Shown here piece after piece: positions 1 to 6,662 of a stretch of DNA of 12,655 bases. The stretch's first letter is position 1, and each line of letters starts with the position of its first letter. The notes below the pieces were generated by a model. That model was given only the letters and a program-made list of their open reading frames with translations, had not been told where the DNA came from and ran no database searches. Both the position numbers and the translations under genes were made by a program. Source of the DNA: JBFHFS01 sp041583495. GTDB taxonomy: Bacteria; Bacteroidota; Bacteroidia; Bacteroidales; Marinilabiliaceae. The stretch spans positions 1 through 12,655 of the forward strand of contig JBFHFS010000091.1 of assembly GCA_041583495.1 (NCBI GenBank), in the 5' to 3' direction.

Positions 1-492
1 CTTTTTTAACCTGCCCCTACAGGGCGCCTGTTCCATGGATTCATTTTACCCGAGGCGTTGCCGTCGGGCTGAAATATGCTGGGCCTTCAGCCCGAAAAAA
101 AACACCAATTTTCTTTATCGTTTTATGTTTTTCGCCCTATTTTTAATCTCCGAAATCGCAAATTGAAAATCTCACGTTACCAATTTCTTTTTTAACCTGC
201 CCCTACAGGGCGCCTGTTCCTTGGATTCATTTTACCCGAGGCGTTGCCATCGGGCTGAAACAGGTTGGGCCTTCAGCCCGGGAAAAAAAACACCAATTTT
301 CTTTATCCTTTTATGTTTTTCGCCCTATTTTTAATCTCCCAAATTGCAAATTGCAAATCTCACGTTACCAATTTCTTTTTTAACCTGCCCCTACAGGGCG
401 CCTGTTCCATGGATTCATTTTACCCGAGGCGTTGCCGTCGGGCTGAAATAGGTTGGGCCTTCAGCCCGAAAAAAAACACCAATTTTCTTTAT
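1..492. repeat. Tandem ~187-bp intergenic repeat with internal hairpin
   Basis: Two full copies and a partial third start at 1, 187 and 375, so the period is 186 then 188 bp. The copies are nearly identical, differing by scattered substitutions such as ccatgg against ccttgg. Each contains a GCCC-CTACA-GGGC short inverted repeat and, further on, a perfect 9-bp inverted repeat CGGGCTGAA ... TTCAGCCCG (65-73/86-94, 251-259/272-280, 439-447/460-468) followed by an A-run. Each full copy ends with an AAATTGC-like heptad before the next begins. The third copy breaks off near 492. The first copy begins at the window edge, so the array may extend further left. An open frame at 265-573 is made of this repeat and the following pyrimidine tract and is not believed to be a gene. 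The structure suggests a REP-like interspersed element; that identity is inference. Confidence 0.9.
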
Positions 493-500
493 TCTTTTTT

Positions 501-549
501 CTCTTCTCTCTTCTCTCTTCTCTCTTCTCTCTTCTCTCTTCTCTCTTCT
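501..549. repeat. Heptamer microsatellite CTCTTCT x7
   Basis: Seven uninterrupted copies of CTCTTCT on the + strand, followed by a degenerate pyrimidine stretch to about 570. It begins just after the third copy of the ~187-bp repeat breaks off and lies about 105 bp upstream of the predicted pabB promoter. No coding function is seen. Confidence 0.93.
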
Positions 550-570
550 CTCTTTCCTTATCTCTCTTCC

Positions 571-612
571 TAACCTCTAACCTCTAACCTCTAACCTCCA
601 ACCTCCAACCTC
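571..612. repeat. Heptamer array TAACCTC x4 + CAACCTC x2
   Basis: Six tandem 7-mers: four copies of TAACCTC (571-598) and two of CAACCTC (599-612). The array ends about 42 bp upstream of the pabB -33 box. It shares the 7-bp period, though not the sequence, of the neighbouring CTCTTCT array, and it resembles the TTTAACC array at 12480. Confidence 0.92.
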
Positions 613-653
613 TTTCCTCTTCCCCTCATATTTTGAATCTCTTTGACAAATAG

Positions 654-684
654 TTTGGATAGGTGATTTTAACGATTATTTTTG
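654..684 (+). promoter_or_regulatory. Bacteroidetes-type promoter of pabB-tilS
   Basis: TTTG at 654-657, exactly 19 nt, then TATTTTTG at 677-684. This matches the Bacteroidetes primary-sigma consensus TTTG-N19-TAnnTTTG at every defined position. Transcription would begin a few nucleotides past 684, almost on the pabB ATG at 690. That excludes the upstream GTG at 663 as start for this transcript and implies a leaderless or nearly leaderless mRNA. Confidence 0.7.
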
Positions 685-689
685 TGATT

Positions 690-2015
690 ATGCGAAATTG
701 GATCTCTTTTTCACCGGTGGGCGACCGGGAGCTGTTCGAAAATAAATTGTATGAGCTGGCTTCCCATTACCGCCATGCAGCAGTGCTGACGGATAAATAC
801 TCGTTTTACAATGGTTCTGCTCATCAGTATCATGATTTTGATCTGTTGGCAGGGTTTGAGGCACTAGACCTGCTTGAAGGCAGCCTTGACCAACTTCAGA
901 CAAAGGTCGCCTCGTTAAACGACTGGCTTTTTGGATATTTCTCCTACGATTTAAAAAATCATTTGGAGCCGGGGTTTTCAGGGCACAGGGTTAATGACCA
1001 TTTTCATTTTAGGTCCGTTAGCTTTTTTAGGCCTCGTTTTTTGATTAAAAGGGAGGGAGACAGCTGGCAGTTGGGTTTCGATTCCAGGGTGGATTCCTCA
1101 TCGTTGGCCAGACAATTTATTGCCCGGATACAAAACCACAAGGAGGCCGAAGATCTTGAATGGACCTCCGCACCGAATTTCAAGGCGCGTGTGTCGCGTA
1201 GTCAATACCTTGAGGCCGTGGCGGGATTATTAAAGCACATCCATCGTGGAGATATTTATGAGGTAAACTACTGTATCGAGTATTTCTCCCATGATACCCT
1301 GATTAATCCGGCGATGGTTTTTGAGCGGCTCCAGGAGGTGTCGCCTATGCCCTTCTCGGTTTTGTATAAGCAGGAGGATTCCTTTTTACTGGGGGCTTCC
1401 CCTGAACGCTACCTCCGCAATAAAGGGGCCCGAATTATTTCTCAGCCCATGAAAGGAACCATCCAACGGAACGGCTCTACCAGGGGGGATATTCACACCA
1501 TGAGGGCGTTATCCGAATCGGAGAAGGAGAGGGCCGAAAACATTATGGTGGTCGATCTGGTGCGTAATGATTTATCACGGGTAGCCTCGCGGGGCACCGT
1601 CAAGGTGGATGATCTGTGTGGCATCTTTCCTTACCCTGATCTGTATCAGATGGTTTCAACGGTTTCAGCCTTGTTGCACTCTGATGCCGGATGGCTCGAT
1701 CCCATAAAAGTGAGTTTTCCTATGGGTTCGATGACCGGGACACCTAAACTCAGTGCGATGCAATTAATCGAGCGTTACGAAGAGGGTCCCCGCGGCCTTT
1801 ATTCAGGGGCGGTGGGTTATATCACACCCCAGTTGGACTACGATTTTAATGTGGTAATACGGAGCTTGCTGTACAACCAAAGCTCCAGGTATCTTTCCTA
1901 TAGTGTTGGTAGTGCCATAACAGCCGGTTGTGTGCCCGAAAAGGAATATGAGGAGTGTTTGTTGAAAGCCTCTGCATGGAGAAAGGTGTTCAGTCAAAAA
2001 AAAGTAACAATATGA
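690..2015 (+). CDS. pabB: Aminodeoxychorismate synthase component I (PabB)
   Basis: Converts chorismate plus ammonia to 4-amino-4-deoxychorismate, the first step towards p-aminobenzoate and folate; in the family, the ammonia comes from a PabA amidotransferase, which is not in this window. The 441-residue protein has a divergent N-terminal half and a C-terminal chorismate-binding domain (about 165-435). Visible motifs are GDIYEVNYC (187-195), QPMKGT (252-257), ENIMVVDLVRND (283-294) and GSMTGTPK (346-353). Lys255 in the PMKGT motif is the residue that separates PabB from anthranilate synthase TrpE, which has Ala there (PIAGT). The C-terminal motif is GSAI rather than the common GGGI. The start is set at ATG 690; GTG 663 would add nine hydrophobic residues and lies inside the predicted promoter. 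The stop overlaps the tilS ATG by 4 bases, indicating translational coupling. A less likely alternative is another chorismate-using enzyme such as isochorismate synthase. Confidence 0.92.
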   Translation: MRNWISFSPVGDRELFENKLYELASHYRHAAVLTDKYSFYNGSAHQYHDFDLLAGFEALDLLEGSLDQLQTKVASLNDWLFGYFSYDLKNHLEPGFSGHRVNDHFHFRSVSFFRPRFLIKREGDSWQLGFDSRVDSSSLARQFIARIQNHKEAEDLEWTSAPNFKARVSRSQYLEAVAGLLKHIHRGDIYEVNYCIEYFSHDTLINPAMVFERLQEVSPMPFSVLYKQEDSFLLGASPERYLRNKGARIISQPMKGTIQRNGSTRGDIHTMRALSESEKERAENIMVVDLVRNDLSRVASRGTVKVDDLCGIFPYPDLYQMVSTVSALLHSDAGWLDPIKVSFPMGSMTGTPKLSAMQLIERYEEGPRGLYSGAVGYITPQLDYDFNVVIRSLLYNQSSRYLSYSVGSAITAGCVPEKEYEECLLKASAWRKVFSQKKVTI

Positions 2016-3337
2016 TTCAGTTAAGGGTTGATGAGCTGTTGGGAAAATTGGGTGTTTCGAAGCACCACAGACTGCTGGTGGCTCTCAGTGGTGGCGGGGA
2101 TTCCATGGCGTTGCTGCATCTCCTTAACACTTTAGGGTTCAAATGCCAGGCGGCTCACTGTAATTTTCATTTGAGAGGGGCCGAGTCGGACGGCGATGAA
2201 GCCTTCGTGAGGGAATACTGCAGAGAGATTGGCGTTCCCTTGCATGTTCATCATTTTAATACCGAGGATGAAGCCCGTGAGCGGGGCATCTCAATTGAAA
2301 TGGCCGCCCGCGACCTTCGTTATCGATGGTTTTGGCATTTGGTGGAAACGGAGAAGTTGGATTTTTTGGTCACGGGGCATCATGGCGACGATATGATCGA
2401 GACCTTTTTCCTTAACCTGGCCAGGGGAACCGGCCTTCGTGGCCTGAAAGGGATGCAGCCCTTGAAGGGAAAACTGCTTCGTCCCTTGCTGAGATTTCGC
2501 AGGGAGTCCATTGAGGCTTATTGCGAAGTACACGGTATCTCCTATCGTACCGATTCGACCAATTCAGATACCTCCATTCGGCGTAACTATGTCAGGCACC
2601 ATCTTGTCCCGGCGATGAACACCCTTAATTCTTCGTTTTTTAATACCATGGTGCAGAACTTCCGCAACATCTCGGAGGTTTGGGAGATCTTTGCGAAAGA
2701 GGTGGGGGATATTAAGAAGCAAATAGTGGCTGTTGAGGCCGATAATATGCTTATTCCCATTAAGTTAATAGCGTCGCATCCCCAGCGATCCACTGTATTG
2801 TTCGAGATTCTAAGACCTTTTCACTTTAATGCTTCGGTGGTGAATGAGATTATTCAGAGCCTGGAGGGAATTCCCGGCAAGCAGTTTTTCTCCCGCAGCC
2901 ACCGGCTGGTGCGCGACCGATATAACCTGGTTGTGGTGCCCCTGGAGGGCCCGGGGGAGGATTTGTGGTACATCGACAGTGATGTGGAACAGATAGATAC
3001 TCCCGTGGAACTGCAACTTCGGGTTTTTGAGAGGGAACCTTCCTTCAGCTTCTCCCGAAACAGGCGGTTGGCCCATTTCGATGCCGACCTGGTGGATTTT
3101 CCTCTGGAACTGCGGCACTGGCGTCCGGGTGATCAGTTCAGACCATTGGGAATGGATAACTTTAAGAAACTGAGCGACTTTTTTGTGGATGATAAATTCT
3201 CCCTGGTAGAGAAGGAGGAGACCTGGCTTCTGGTTTCGGGGGGTGAGATTGTATGGGTAGTGGGTCATCGTATCGATGACCGGTTTAAGGTGAAGGACGC
3301 TACCAGTCGCATTTTAGAGATTACTGTTAAAGCCTGA
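2012..3337 (+). CDS. tilS: tRNA(Ile)-lysidine synthase (TilS)
   Basis: Ligates lysine to C34 of tRNA-Ile(CAU) using ATP, so that it reads AUA and accepts Ile; essential in most bacteria. The 441-residue protein starts with the N-type ATP-pyrophosphatase domain: P-loop SGGGDS at 26-31, HCNFHLRGAESDGDE (49-63), TGHHGDDMIETFFLNLARG (121-139), and the tRNA-contacting RPLL and RRNYVRHHLVP stretches (157-200). The C-terminal TilS domain carries LRHWRPGDQFRPLG and KKLSDFF. It has the length expected of the full three-domain form. The ATG at 2012 is chosen because it forms an ATGA overlap with the pabB stop; an upstream ATG at 1955 in the same frame would add 19 residues without TilS character and overlap pabB by about 60 bases. 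It converges on mnmA with only 24 bp between stops. Confidence 0.95.
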   Translation: MIQLRVDELLGKLGVSKHHRLLVALSGGGDSMALLHLLNTLGFKCQAAHCNFHLRGAESDGDEAFVREYCREIGVPLHVHHFNTEDEARERGISIEMAARDLRYRWFWHLVETEKLDFLVTGHHGDDMIETFFLNLARGTGLRGLKGMQPLKGKLLRPLLRFRRESIEAYCEVHGISYRTDSTNSDTSIRRNYVRHHLVPAMNTLNSSFFNTMVQNFRNISEVWEIFAKEVGDIKKQIVAVEADNMLIPIKLIASHPQRSTVLFEILRPFHFNASVVNEIIQSLEGIPGKQFFSRSHRLVRDRYNLVVVPLEGPGEDLWYIDSDVEQIDTPVELQLRVFEREPSFSFSRNRRLAHFDADLVDFPLELRHWRPGDQFRPLGMDNFKKLSDFFVDDKFSLVEKEETWLLVSGGEIVWVVGHRIDDRFKVKDATSRILEITVKA

Positions 3338-3361
3338 GGGGCAGAGACGTTCACCGGTCTT

Positions 3362-4462
3362 TTAAACAGTTCCTCCACCAATGACCCGGTCCTGGACATA
3401 AAACACCATGCTTTGCCCCGGGGTTAGAGCCCAGGCGGGTGAGGATAGCTCTACCTGCAGCCCCGAATCCTTTTTGGTCAGGTGGCCTGGAATGGCCGGC
3501 ACGCGATCCAGGCCTCGGATTTTGACCTCTACAGCAATGGTTTGGCCAGCGTCCAGAGGGGCTACCAGATGGAATTCCGATAAAAATATGGCGGTCGCTT
3601 CGAGCGGGGCAGTTTTTGAAACAATTAGCCGGTGACCTACCGAGTCGATAGTCTTAACGAAGAAGGCCTTATCGGGGAGGTTAAGGTCTCTCTTCTGTCC
3701 TATGGTAAAATCGGAAACTCCCCTATGGTGGCCCAGAAGTGTTCCTTCTTCATCCACAATCTCACCCGAAACAATGTTTATTTCACCTTTTTCATGCTTT
3801 TGGCGCAGAAATTGGCGGTAGTCCATTCCGCTTAAGAAACAAACGCCCATGCTTTCCTTTTTGCCGGTTTCTGCGTCAAGTCCCAGGTCAGCTGCCATCT
3901 GCTTTACCCTTTCTTTTGTGAGATTTCCCAGGGGGAAAAGAGCTCTGGCCATTACTTCCTGACTCAGATTCCAGAGAAAGAAAGATTGGTCTTTCACCGG
4001 ATCTGCCCCTTTGTGGAGGTACCATAACCCGTTGTCAAAAACTTTTCGAACGTAATGACCTGTGGCAATGTAATCACAACCCAGCTCATCGGCTTTGAGG
4101 CTCAGGTATTTCCATTTGATTGCCGGATTGCATCGGTGACAGGGATTGGGTGTTCTTCCCTGCAGGTATTCATTACAGAAATAATCGACCACCTCTTTTT
4201 TAAAGGGTTCTTCCACATCGGTAACCAGGTGCGGGATATTCATTTGTTGGGCCACCCTTTGGGCCTTTTCAATCATCCGGATTTGTTCCTGCTCCGAGAT
4301 GTTCCAGGTTTTTAAGGTGAGACCTGTCACGGAGTAGCCCTCTTTCAGCAAACAATGAACCGCCATGGTGCTGTCGATGCCACCGCTCATTCCCACCAGC
4401 ACTTTACGGCCGGTGTGGGTGTTTGACTCCAGTCCTGATTTTTCGGAGGGGTTTACCTGCAT
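3362..4462 (-). CDS. mnmA: tRNA 2-thiouridylase MnmA
   Basis: Thiolates U34 of tRNAs for Lys, Glu and Gln to 2-thiouridine, using ATP and sulfur relayed from a cysteine desulfurase. The 366-residue protein has the PP-loop GMSGGIDS (24-31), the NPCHRCN motif with Cys108 and Cys111, GHY (135-137), KDQSFFLW (157-164) and the second active-site Cys208 in GVCFL. Cys108 and Cys208 correspond to the E. coli catalytic pair Cys102/Cys199. HHRGVSDFTIGQKRDLNLP opens the beta-barrel C-terminal domain. The roughly 20-residue N-terminal extension before the P-loop domain is longer than usual, so an alternative downstream start is possible. It lies 53 bp after tyrA on the same strand with no promoter box seen in the gap, and is probably the last gene of the Phe/Tyr operon. 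No clear terminator is seen after it; it converges with tilS. Confidence 0.94.
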   Translation of the reverse strand: MQVNPSEKSGLESNTHTGRKVLVGMSGGIDSTMAVHCLLKEGYSVTGLTLKTWNISEQEQIRMIEKAQRVAQQMNIPHLVTDVEEPFKKEVVDYFCNEYLQGRTPNPCHRCNPAIKWKYLSLKADELGCDYIATGHYVRKVFDNGLWYLHKGADPVKDQSFFLWNLSQEVMARALFPLGNLTKERVKQMAADLGLDAETGKKESMGVCFLSGMDYRQFLRQKHEKGEINIVSGEIVDEEGTLLGHHRGVSDFTIGQKRDLNLPDKAFFVKTIDSVGHRLIVSKTAPLEATAIFLSEFHLVAPLDAGQTIAVEVKIRGLDRVPAIPGHLTKKDSGLQVELSSPAWALTPGQSMVFYVQDRVIGGGTV

Positions 4463-4477
4463 CTGTTGGTGGTTGCG

Positions 4478-4497
4478 GAATCCTTCGCAAGGGATTC
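4478..4497 (-). other. Hairpin in tyrA-mnmA gap
   Basis: GAATCC (4478-4483) and GGATTC (4492-4497) are perfect inverses. The stem continues by two A-T pairs across a bulged base to a CGC triloop. It sits about 15 nt upstream of the mnmA ATG and lacks a following T-tract on the - strand, so it is not an intrinsic terminator of the operon. It could stabilise or process the message or modulate mnmA translation; this is inference. Confidence 0.45.
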
Positions 4498-4515
4498 TTT
4501 GAGTTATTGGGAAGG

Positions 4516-5292
4516 TTATTCGCTGATGTTTTTTCGAACCTGGGTAAGGAACTTTTGCATCCCCTCCAGATCGTGGGTTTTAATCATCTCCAGAAGATGC
4601 TTCAATTCCTCACGAATTTTCTCCACCTGTCCCACCGTAAAGGGGTTAAAAAGTATCTCGGTGAGCAGGAAATCATCTTCGGAGAGAAGACCCCGGGCAA
4701 TGGTAAGGTGTTTGCTGAATGTGGTTCCCGGCGCCTCCTGCTTCTTCATACAGGCCGCAAAAACCAGAGAGGATGAAAAGGGAACAGAGAGGGAGTAGGC
4801 GATGGTTTCGTCGTGCTCTTCGAAGGAGTATTCGTGCAGGTTTAGTCCCAGGCTCCCAAAAAAGTCTTTAAAGAAAGTCTTTCCCATGTGGTCCGACTCC
4901 CTAATGATGACCGCATGATGCTGCTTCAGCTCTTTTAGATTGCCAAAGGTAGGCCCAAACATGGGGTGCGTAGAGACAAACCGGCGTCCGGTTTTTTCAT
5001 AGAATTCCTTAAAGCCGGTTTTCACCGAAGCAATATCTGAGATGATGCAGTTATCGGGCAAAAACGGCAAAACCTCTTCAAACGACTGAATGGTGTGCTG
5101 AAGATTTACCGCGTTGATAAGTAGTTCAGGCGCAAATTGGGAGATCTCATCCAGACTGGTTAGCCTTTGGGTATTAAAAACAAATCGGAGTTTCTCCTTG
5201 TTGGGGTCGTAAATGGCCACTTCGTGTTGCAGGCAAAGGGCATCGGTAAGCCAGGTTCCCATTTTTCCTGCGCCAAGAATGCAAATTTTCAT
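4516..5292 (-). CDS. tyrA: Prephenate dehydrogenase (TyrA)
   Basis: Oxidatively decarboxylates prephenate to 4-hydroxyphenylpyruvate, the precursor of Tyr. The 258-residue protein opens with a Rossmann dinucleotide site GAGKMG (7-12), has DIASVK (86-91), and STHPMFGP, whose His109 corresponds to the catalytic His that contacts the prephenate hydroxyl in Aquifex TyrA. Downstream, YSLSVPFSSSLVFAAC replaces the LPH-type helix motif common in other TyrA proteins; I believe this is usual for Bacteroidetes. It has no fused chorismate mutase and no ACT domain, so it is short. The ATG at 5292 is preferred over the TTG two codons upstream at 5298. It follows DAHPS-CM after 268 bp and is followed by mnmA. 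Whether it uses NAD or NADP, or prefers arogenate, cannot be read from sequence by eye. Confidence 0.88.
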   Translation of the reverse strand: MKICILGAGKMGTWLTDALCLQHEVAIYDPNKEKLRFVFNTQRLTSLDEISQFAPELLINAVNLQHTIQSFEEVLPFLPDNCIISDIASVKTGFKEFYEKTGRRFVSTHPMFGPTFGNLKELKQHHAVIIRESDHMGKTFFKDFFGSLGLNLHEYSFEEHDETIAYSLSVPFSSSLVFAACMKKQEAPGTTFSKHLTIARGLLSEDDFLLTEILFNPFTVGQVEKIREELKHLLEMIKTHDLEGMQKFLTQVRKNISE

Positions 5293-5314
5293 GATCAAAA
5301 GGTTATTGGTAAAA

Positions 5315-5374
5315 AACCGTCGGTTATTATTGGGTGATGATGAAGATTCGAGGACTTTTTAAGGGTAGTAACAT
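5315..5374 (-). promoter_or_regulatory. Possible short leader ORF and weak hairpin before tyrA
   Basis: On the - strand an ATG at 5374 opens a 15-codon frame (MLLPLKSPRIFIITQ, stop at 5327). It is followed by AACC-GAC-GGTT (5325-5315) and a short T-run, about 20 nt before the tyrA start. A near-consensus TATCTTCG lies at 5400-5393. The layout echoes the pheA leader, but the stem is only 4 bp and the ORF has no Tyr and one Phe, so an attenuator function is doubtful. Confidence 0.2.
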
Positions 5375-5432
5375 GGTTATACAATCAGGACGCGAAGATA
5401 AGGCATAATAAAGTGAAATGGCTTGTTGTAGT

Positions 5433-5469
5433 GGGAACTCTAATTGTTATGTCCCAATCAGAGTTTCCC
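5433..5469 (-). ncRNA. Strong stem-loop in DAHPS-CM/tyrA intergenic gap
   Basis: In the - strand transcript, GGGAAACTCTGATTG (5469-5455) pairs with CAATTAGAGTTCCC (5446-5433): 14 base pairs including one G-U, one bulged A, and an 8-nt loop. The wobble exists only in - strand RNA; the + strand copy would have an A-C mismatch. No T-tract follows, so it is not an intrinsic terminator. A smaller CTGA-AAA-TCAG hairpin lies just upstream. Possible roles are mRNA stabilisation or processing between cistrons, or an inserted palindromic repeat. The whole 5293-5560 gap holds no convincing gene. Confidence 0.55.
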
Positions 5470-5560
5470 CATCGGGTTTTCTCCACGCCTGATTTTCAGT
5501 CCCTGTTTTTTTGTCTTCCCATTATATTCCCTTAATCTTCCATAATATCTTTCAGCTTTT

Positions 5561-6661
5561 TTATTTCTTCTTCTTGGCCAGTTCGGTATTCATAATTAAA
5601 CTTTGGCGTGCAATAGATTCTTTGTGGATAAATTCAAAAACCTTTGTGATGAATTCTTCCTTCAGTCCGCGGGCGGCGGCTCTCATCTTCCGGTCGTTCA
5701 TGAGCTCATCGTAGCGACGGGTTTGAAGAATTGTGATGTTGTTTTCGAATTTGTATTTTCCGATGGCTTCCGACACTTCCATCCGGTCTTTCAGAAGATC
5801 AAGCAGGTTGTTGTCCAGTTGGTCAATTCTTCTCCGAAGTTCATCGATGGTCACGCGCGGGGTATCTCCAATTGTAGATCTCCTGAGTACCAGGCCATCC
5901 AGGATCTCTTTGAGGCGGGCTGGTGTTACTTGCTGGGCCGCATCGCTCCAGGCCTTTTCAGGGCAGGTGTGGGATTCAATGATGAGTCCGTCGAAGTTCA
6001 GGTCCATGGCCTCCTGGCACAATCCGGGCAGGAGTTCACGGTTGCCCGCGATATGGCTGGGGTCGGTAATGATGGGCAGGTCCGGAAGCCGGCGACGTAA
6101 CTCAATAGGGATTTGCCATTGCGGGTGGTTACGAAATTCGGATTTGTCGTAGACGCTAAAACCCCGGTGAATGGCTGCAATTTGTGTAATGCCCGCCCGG
6201 TTGATGCGTTCTATGGCGCCAATCCAAAGTTCCAGATCGGGATTGACCGGGTTTTTGATAAATACAGGGATGTTCATGCCTTTGAGGGCATTGGCAACCT
6301 CCTGAACAGCAAAAGGGTTGGCCGAGGTACGGGCACCAATCCACACCAGATCGATGCCGAATTTAAGGGCTTCGTATACGTGGTGCGGGGTGGCAACCTC
6401 CACACCAACAAACATTCCGGTTTCTTCTTTAACACGCTTGAGCCAGGGCAGTCCAATGGTACCCACACCCTCGAAGGCACCCGGTCGGGTGCGGGGTTTC
6501 CAGATGCCGGCGCGGAAGATTTTGATTCCCTGGGCTGCCAGTTCTTTGGCAGTGGTTAAGGTTTGCTCTTCGGTTTCGGCACTACAGGGGCCCGAGATAA
6601 TTATGGGGCGCTTAAGTTCCATGCCGGGAAGAGATATCGGTTGGAGATTCAAGTTAGTCAT
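5561..6661 (-). CDS. Bifunctional DAHP synthase / chorismate mutase
   Basis: The N-terminal domain condenses phosphoenolpyruvate and erythrose 4-phosphate to DAHP, the first shikimate-pathway step; the C-terminal domain converts chorismate to prephenate. Residues 10-260 are a type I-beta, KDPS-like DAHP synthase: GPCS (24-27, Cys26 a metal ligand), KPRTRP (55-60), IGART (108-112) and DPSH (200-203). Residues about 270-355 are an AroQ-type chorismate mutase: DELRRRIDQLDNNLLDLLKDR, then EAIGKYK. The C-terminal placement of the mutase is the arrangement known from Bacteroidetes such as Porphyromonas gingivalis; Bacillus has it N-terminal. In such fusions the mutase domain can serve as the allosteric sensor for prephenate. 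It is separated from the aminotransferase by one base, so coupled translation is likely. The symbol is left empty because aroA, aroF and aroG are all used. Confidence 0.94.
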   Translation of the reverse strand: MTNLNLQPISLPGMELKRPIIISGPCSAETEEQTLTTAKELAAQGIKIFRAGIWKPRTRPGAFEGVGTIGLPWLKRVKEETGMFVGVEVATPHHVYEALKFGIDLVWIGARTSANPFAVQEVANALKGMNIPVFIKNPVNPDLELWIGAIERINRAGITQIAAIHRGFSVYDKSEFRNHPQWQIPIELRRRLPDLPIITDPSHIAGNRELLPGLCQEAMDLNFDGLIIESHTCPEKAWSDAAQQVTPARLKEILDGLVLRRSTIGDTPRVTIDELRRRIDQLDNNLLDLLKDRMEVSEAIGKYKFENNITILQTRRYDELMNDRKMRAAARGLKEEFITKVFEFIHKESIARQSLIMNTELAKKKK

Positions 6662-6662
6662 G

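Noticed and set aside
265..573. 102-codon open frame on the + strand
   Set aside because: It is composed of the ~187-bp repeat and the CTCTTCT array; the protein is low complexity (LLSSLFS repeats) and lacks any recognisable domain.
1..630. CRISPR array
   Set aside because: The repeat units are ~187 bp direct copies with no unique spacers, and the 7-bp arrays are uninterrupted microsatellites; no Cas genes are present.
663..689. GTG 663 as pabB start
   Set aside because: It lies inside the predicted promoter, adds a hydrophobic stub, and ATG 690 gives the expected PabB N-terminus.
1955..2011. Upstream ATG for tilS
   Set aside because: The added 19 residues lie wholly within pabB and have no TilS character; ATG 2012 gives a standard ATGA overlap.
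2810..3268. 152-codon - strand frame inside tilS
   Set aside because: Antisense to a well-supported tilS domain and without any motif; a shadow frame.
3338..3361. Terminator in the tilS/mnmA convergent gap
   Set aside because: Only 24 bp and no stem longer than 3 bp with a T-tract; nothing convincing.
6113..6559. 148-codon + strand frame inside DAHPS-CM
   Set aside because: Antisense to the conserved catalytic core; no motif and no initiation context.
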